From the NCBI GenBank assembly GCA_041749595.1, contig JBGTBA010000005.1, positions 21,478-85,477 of the forward strand: a DNA stretch of 64,000 nucleotides. The letters run 5' to 3'. Below the pieces are notes generated by a model, which saw nothing but the letters and a program-made list of their open reading frames with translations, had not been told where the DNA came from and made no database searches. Made by a program: the position numbers and the translations under genes. Positions 60,060-64,000 of the stretch are shown one piece after another. Origin of the DNA: Aurantibrevibacter sp041749595 (GTDB lineage Bacteria; Bacteroidota; Bacteroidia; Flavobacteriales; Flavobacteriaceae). The first letter of the stretch is position 1, and each line of letters opens with the position of its first letter.

Positions 60060-61433
60060 CTAGACCTCCCTGTTTATGTCCCAAGCTTCCAAATAATCGG
60101 CAACTGCCTTTACGAACATGCCGCCCAAAGCACCGTTAACCACCCTATGGTCATAGCTGTGCGACAAAAACATTTTACTGCGGATACCAATAAAATCGCC
60201 TTCAGGGGTTTCAATCACCGACGGCATTTTACGTATGGCCCCCAAAGCCAGTACCCCTACTTGAGGTTGATTGATGATGGGCGTGCCGAAAATGCTCCCA
60301 AATGAACCTACATTAGTTACTGTATAAGTGCCCTCTTTTATTTCATCTGGTTTCAATGCATTGGTGCGGGCCCTGTTTGCGAGGTCATTGACAGCTTTTG
60401 TCATCCCTACCAAGTTTAGTTGATCTGCATTTTTTATGACCGGAACTATCAAATTGCCATCTGGCAATGCCGCGGCCATACCAATGTTTATGCTTTTTTT
60501 CTTAATTACGTTGTCCCCATCCACTGATATGTTCATCATAGGGAAGTTCTTTAAGGCTTTAACCACCGCCTCGATAAATATGGGGGTAAAGGTAAGTTTC
60601 TCCCCTTCCCTTTTTTCGAAAATATCTTTTACTTTATTCCTCCAATTGACCACATTGGTCACATCCACTTCTACAAAACTCTGTACATGGGCCGAGGTGG
60701 AAACACTGTTCACCATGTGCTGGGCAATGAGTTTCCCCATTCGCGACATAGGGATTACCTCATCCCCGCTACCAAATTGGTCCTTTGCGGCCCGTTCCTT
60801 TTCGCCATTGGATTTTATTTCCCCTTGAATGGGCAAGGCAATTTCCTTGTCCTTTACCGGGATCTGTACCGAAAATGCATGTTTTCCGGATTTTTTGTTC
60901 TCCAGATGCTCCAGGATATCGTTTTTGGTAACCCTCCCCTCACTACCTGTCCCTGGAACAGTATCAAGTTCGGCAAGGGAAATCCCTTCCTGTTTGGCAA
61001 TGTTCTTAACCAAAGGGGAATAAAATCGATCCGATGCATTAGGGACATTGTAATAGTCCTGTACAGGGACATTAACGGTTTCCTTAGCCCCTGTACCCTT
61101 ATCTGCCAATTCCCGAACGGTTTCTTCCTGGGCCATTGGTCTGGGTTCCTCTTTTACGACTTTGGCATCCTCTACCGGAGCAAATGCCCCCTTGTCGGTT
61201 TCTATTATGGCCACGGTCTGCCCAACCTTTATTACATCATCAACGTTGAACAGCATTTGCACCAAAACACCTTCAACCTCGCTGGGGATCTCGGAATCTA
61301 CCTTGTCCGTGGCAATTTCAAAAACGGCCTCATCCATTTCAACAGTGTCCCCGACATCCTTTAACCAAGAAGTCAATGTTGCTTCTGCCACACTTTCCCC
61401 CATCTGCGGTAATTTTAATTCAAACTTTGACAT
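60060..61433 (-). CDS. Dihydrolipoamide acyltransferase (E2) of a 2-oxo acid dehydrogenase
   Basis: This 457-residue E2 subunit has a lipoyl domain with K44 in ATDKVDSEIP. A Glu/Ala-rich linker follows, then an E3-binding domain (about 135-170, FYSPLVKNIAKQEGISLAELD and GRVTKNDIL) and a catalytic domain (220-457). The domain plan fits the branched-chain type. The active-site block reads SYDHRVVNGALGGMF, so the usual Asp of DHRxxDG is Asn. E1 and E3 genes are not in the window. It follows recR by 95 bases on the same strand. Confidence 0.94.
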   Translation of the reverse strand: MSKFELKLPQMGESVAEATLTSWLKDVGDTVEMDEAVFEIATDKVDSEIPSEVEGVLVQMLFNVDDVIKVGQTVAIIETDKGAFAPVEDAKVVKEEPRPMAQEETVRELADKGTGAKETVNVPVQDYYNVPNASDRFYSPLVKNIAKQEGISLAELDTVPGTGSEGRVTKNDILEHLENKKSGKHAFSVQIPVKDKEIALPIQGEIKSNGEKERAAKDQFGSGDEVIPMSRMGKLIAQHMVNSVSTSAHVQSFVEVDVTNVVNWRNKVKDIFEKREGEKLTFTPIFIEAVVKALKNFPMMNISVDGDNVIKKKSINIGMAAALPDGNLIVPVIKNADQLNLVGMTKAVNDLANRARTNALKPDEIKEGTYTVTNVGSFGSIFGTPIINQPQVGVLALGAIRKMPSVIETPEGDFIGIRSKMFLSHSYDHRVVNGALGGMFVKAVADYLEAWDINREV

Positions 61434-61528
61434 ATTGCTGTATAATGTGCTTTTGGGAATTACTATTTTGTAAAAATATTAAAAAAAATGCCTTATTTTT
61501 AAATTTATAGTATCGTAAACCGTTGTTT

Positions 61529-62149
61529 TCAAAATACTTTTAATGAATTTTCAAAGGGAATTCGGTTTAAGATACTTCTTCCCAACGTAATTTCATCCGC
61601 ATATTCCAATTCATCGCCAACAGCGATTCCCCTTGCAATGGTAGAGGTCGTTATTTCGGTGCCCTCTAACTTTTTATAAATATAAAAATTAGTGGTATCC
61701 CCCTCCATAGTGGAGCTCAGGGCAAAAATGAGTTCCTTTATTTTTCCTAATTTTACCTTGGACACCAGTGAAGCAATGGTAAGATCTTGGGGGCCTATCC
61801 CTTCCATGGGTGAAATCTTTCCCCCGAGCACATGGTACAGCCCCTTATACTGCCCTGTGTTTTCTATGGCCATCACATCCCTGATATCTTCTACCACACA
61901 GACCAAACCTTCATCTCTTTTGGGGCTGGCGCAAATTTCACACACCTCGGCATCGGAAATATTGTGGCAATTACCGCAAAATTTAATTTGGCTGCGCAAA
62001 CCCTCCAGCGCACTGGCCAAGCGAGTGGTCCGTTCATTGGGCTGTTTTAACAAATGCAATACCAAACGCAGTGCGGTACGCTTGCCAATGCCCGGTAACT
62101 GAGACATTTCATAAACTGCTTTTTCCAATAATTTCGAAGAAAAATCCAT
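61529..62149 (-). CDS. recR: Recombination protein RecR
   Basis: This 206-residue protein works with RecF and RecO to load RecA at gaps. It has a helix-hairpin-helix N-terminus (LPGIGKRTALRLVLHLL), a C4 zinc finger (CGNCHNISDAEVCEICAS), a Toprim domain (LVCVVEDIRDVMAIENTG, YHVLGGKISPMEGIGPQDL) and a Walker-B-like C-terminus (TTSTIARGIAVGDELEYAD). ATG 62149 is secure. A TAATTTTG at 62155-62162 lies only 5 bases before the ATG, so a leaderless transcript is possible. Confidence 0.96.
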   Translation of the reverse strand: MDFSSKLLEKAVYEMSQLPGIGKRTALRLVLHLLKQPNERTTRLASALEGLRSQIKFCGNCHNISDAEVCEICASPKRDEGLVCVVEDIRDVMAIENTGQYKGLYHVLGGKISPMEGIGPQDLTIASLVSKVKLGKIKELIFALSSTMEGDTTNFYIYKKLEGTEITTSTIARGIAVGDELEYADEITLGRSILNRIPFENSLKVF

Positions 62150-62216
62150 AGTGCCAAAATTACGATTTTAGATTTATGTTTTAACTTTTTGTACTTTGCA
62201 ATTGAAATTTATTTTT

Positions 62217-63689
62217 ATGACCCCTACTCACATTCTGCTTTTGATCGGCTGTTATTTTGTTTTGCTCTTGCTGATTTCCTATTTTACCGGGAAAAACGAT
62301 TCCAATGCCGATTTTTTTAAAGGCGGAAGACAGTCGCCTTGGTTTTTAGTGGCATTTGGAATGATCGGTGCCTCCTTGTCAGGGGTCACCTTTATTTCCG
62401 TTCCTGGTGGGGTGGAAAGCACCCAGTTTAGTTATATGCAGGTGGTTTTTGGTTACCTGATCGGTTATTTTGTGATCGCCTATCTGCTCATGCCCATTTA
62501 TTACAAATTTAATGTTACCTCCATCTATGAATATCTGGAACAGCGTTTTGGGACGGTGAGTTATAAAACCGGAGCCGTTTTCTTTTTCATATCCAAAGTA
62601 CTCGGCGCTTCTTTCCGTCTGTTTTTGGTGGCCATTGTGTTGCAGCAGTTTGTTTTTGATGCCCTGGGGGTTCCTTTTGAACTTACCGTTACCCTGTCCA
62701 TATTTCTGATCTGGGTGTACACTTTTAAAGGAGGGATAAAGACCATTGTGTGGACAGATACCCTACAGACCCTTTTTATGTTGGTCTCCGTGGGCCTGTC
62801 CATCTATTTGATCAGCCAAAAACTGGGTTGGGGCCCGTCCGAATTTTTAACTTCTGATGAATTGCGGCAGTATAACAAAATACTGTTCTCCGATAATTTT
62901 TTTAATCGCAATTACTTTATAAAATCCATTATCGGCGGCATGTTCATTGCCATTTGCATGACAGGCCTCGATCAGGATATGATGCAGAAGAACCTTTCCT
63001 GCAAAACCCTGAAGGATGCCCAGAAAAATATGGTGTCCTTTAGTCTGGTACTTGTGGTGGTAAACTTTATCTTCCTGCTTCTGGGAGCCCTTTTGTTTAT
63101 TTACGCCGAACGTTTTTCCATTGCCACACCACTTATGGACGGTACGCCGAAATCCGACTTGCTTTTCCCCGAAATAGCGATCAACAGTGGCTTGGGGCCC
63201 ATCGTTTCCATTACCTTTCTGTTGGGCCTCATCGCTGCGGCCTACAGCAGTGCGGACAGTGCATTGACATCTTTGACCACCTCTTTTTGTGTGGATTTTA
63301 TGGGGATTGAAAAAAGACCGTTATCCCAACAGAACAAACTGCGCAAAAAGACCCATATTGCAATGGGCATCCTGTTGATTATAGTGATCATCATCTTTAA
63401 ATATGTGCTGGACCGAAATGTCATAGACGGGGTCCTCACTGCGGCCACGTATACCTATGGCCCGCTTTTGGGCTTGTTTACTTTTGGTATTTTTACAAAT
63501 TACCAGATCAAGGACAAATACGCCTTGGTGGTGGCGTTGACCTCGGTGTTCCTGATCATGGGAATTGCCCAGGTTCCGCCTGCCTATCTGGGCGGGTACA
63601 CCATAGGGTATGAACTCTTGCCCATAAACGGGCTCTTTACCTTCATTGGTCTGTTCTTGATACGGAAAAAAACAGTTAGTATGCAGTAA
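62217..63689 (+). CDS. Sodium:solute symporter, SSS family
   Basis: This 490-residue inner-membrane symporter has about 13 hydrophobic segments. ATG 62217 (MTPTHILLLIGCYFVLL) is preferred to the upstream in-frame TTG at 62196. Blocks include DFFKGGRQSPWFLVAFGMIGASLSGVTF, GYLIGYFVIAYLL, GGIKTIVWTDTLQ and AAAYSSADSALTSLTTSFCVD. The length and the 'FKGGRQSPWF' start match a Bacteroidota SSS subgroup without assigned substrate. It is divergent from recR, 67 bases apart. About 311 bases of non-coding DNA follow to the window end. Confidence 0.93.
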   Translation: MTPTHILLLIGCYFVLLLLISYFTGKNDSNADFFKGGRQSPWFLVAFGMIGASLSGVTFISVPGGVESTQFSYMQVVFGYLIGYFVIAYLLMPIYYKFNVTSIYEYLEQRFGTVSYKTGAVFFFISKVLGASFRLFLVAIVLQQFVFDALGVPFELTVTLSIFLIWVYTFKGGIKTIVWTDTLQTLFMLVSVGLSIYLISQKLGWGPSEFLTSDELRQYNKILFSDNFFNRNYFIKSIIGGMFIAICMTGLDQDMMQKNLSCKTLKDAQKNMVSFSLVLVVVNFIFLLLGALLFIYAERFSIATPLMDGTPKSDLLFPEIAINSGLGPIVSITFLLGLIAAAYSSADSALTSLTTSFCVDFMGIEKRPLSQQNKLRKKTHIAMGILLIIVIIIFKYVLDRNVIDGVLTAATYTYGPLLGLFTFGIFTNYQIKDKYALVVALTSVFLIMGIAQVPPAYLGGYTIGYELLPINGLFTFIGLFLIRKKTVSMQ

Positions 63690-63732
63690 TCGGTACTTAG
63701 TACTCCTAATCCAATCACTTACAACCTTTTAT

Positions 63733-63947
63733 TTATCGCTCGATATTTCGCTGGAATGTTCAATTTTTTTATGAAAAATAGGTGTATATATTTTTAGGTT
63801 TTTTATCTGCACTTTTCTGGCGAATTCAGCTTTTAAATTTTGGATGACGAAAACAAGTTTATTGGAAATTCCATAAATAATCCGCTTATCATCCACTAAC
63901 CTAGCCCTTAACCAAAAGGGTTGGCTTGCGAAGTATTCCCATACATA
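63733..63947 (-). other. Possible degraded gene tail in the end-of-window gap
   Basis: From 63690 to the window end no convincing gene starts. On the minus strand an open frame without an ATG gives VWEYFASQPFWLRARLVDDK and later FARKVQIKNLKIYTPIFHKK, ending at 63733. It has a protein-like composition but is closed by a stop at 63948-63950, with only an internal GTG as a start. It may be a remnant or chance. Confidence 0.15.
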
Positions 63948-64000
63948 CTATCTGCCTTTTGTTCCACACTTTAAGCATACTTGCTCAAAGCACTTAAATT

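Noticed and set aside
60687..61364. A 225-codon plus-strand frame opposite the E2 gene
   Set aside because: Antisense to a gene with lipoyl, E3-binding and catalytic domains; Phe/Gly/Cys-rich nonsense composition.

Overview
The window comes from a member of the Bacteroidota, most likely a marine member of the Flavobacteriaceae. The evidence is an AT-rich genome with almost no Shine-Dalgarno sequences, promoters with the Bacteroidota -7 element TAnnTTTG, many lipoproteins with a Cys-terminated signal peptide, a transketolase split into two genes, the cluster rpmB-rpmG-DUF4295-ftsY, and very large VCBS/ASPIC-UnbV surface proteins. No rRNA, tRNA, CRISPR array, insertion sequence or prophage was found.

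Layout. 1-2.7 kb: 3' part of xylA and a convergent sugar-type SSS symporter. 2.9-15.9 kb: one long plus-strand run holding three paralogous ~1,100-residue VCBS/UnbV lipoproteins, a vanadium-dependent haloperoxidase-like lipoprotein with all vanadate ligands present, a membrane-anchored GyrI-like protein and a beta-propeller lipoprotein. This is the most accessory-looking part of the window. 16-19.7 kb: a 1,237-residue outer-membrane protein that joins a metallophosphoesterase, a region with kinase-like motifs and a BamA-like barrel. 19.8-25.9 kb: an HD phosphohydrolase fused to a PycTM-like (Pycsar effector) membrane module, a large GAF protein, an LpxH-like phosphoesterase, a TonB protein and an orphan hypothetical. 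26-28.7 kb: a divergent lactonase/gluconate permease pair.

28.8-64 kb is mainly core metabolism and information processing: thrS-infC-rpmI-rplT; YjbQ; a HAD phosphatase; an 'asparagine synthetase B-like' secreted protein; dnaB; accA; tgt-lptG with a decayed DMT transporter behind it; split transketolase; a small outer-membrane barrel; two tandem TlpA-like proteins, one with a broken CxxC; aconitase; a SurA-like/PpiC/MoxR operon; a class A beta-lactamase-like hydrolase; a 34-residue lysine-rich microprotein; a double-thioredoxin lipoprotein; rimO; a serine hydrolase remnant; rpmB-rpmG-DUF4295-ftsY; an exonuclease-FAH-Hpt-cinA operon; an acyltransferase E2; recR; and a second SSS symporter.

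The best candidates for something under-described are the triple VCBS-haloperoxidase operon, the HD-PycTM fusion, the phosphatase/kinase-like/barrel protein, and a set of family-breaking residue changes (Tgt zinc site, TlpA CxxC, E2 active-site Asp to Asn). All function calls rest on reading motifs by eye; no database search was possible.
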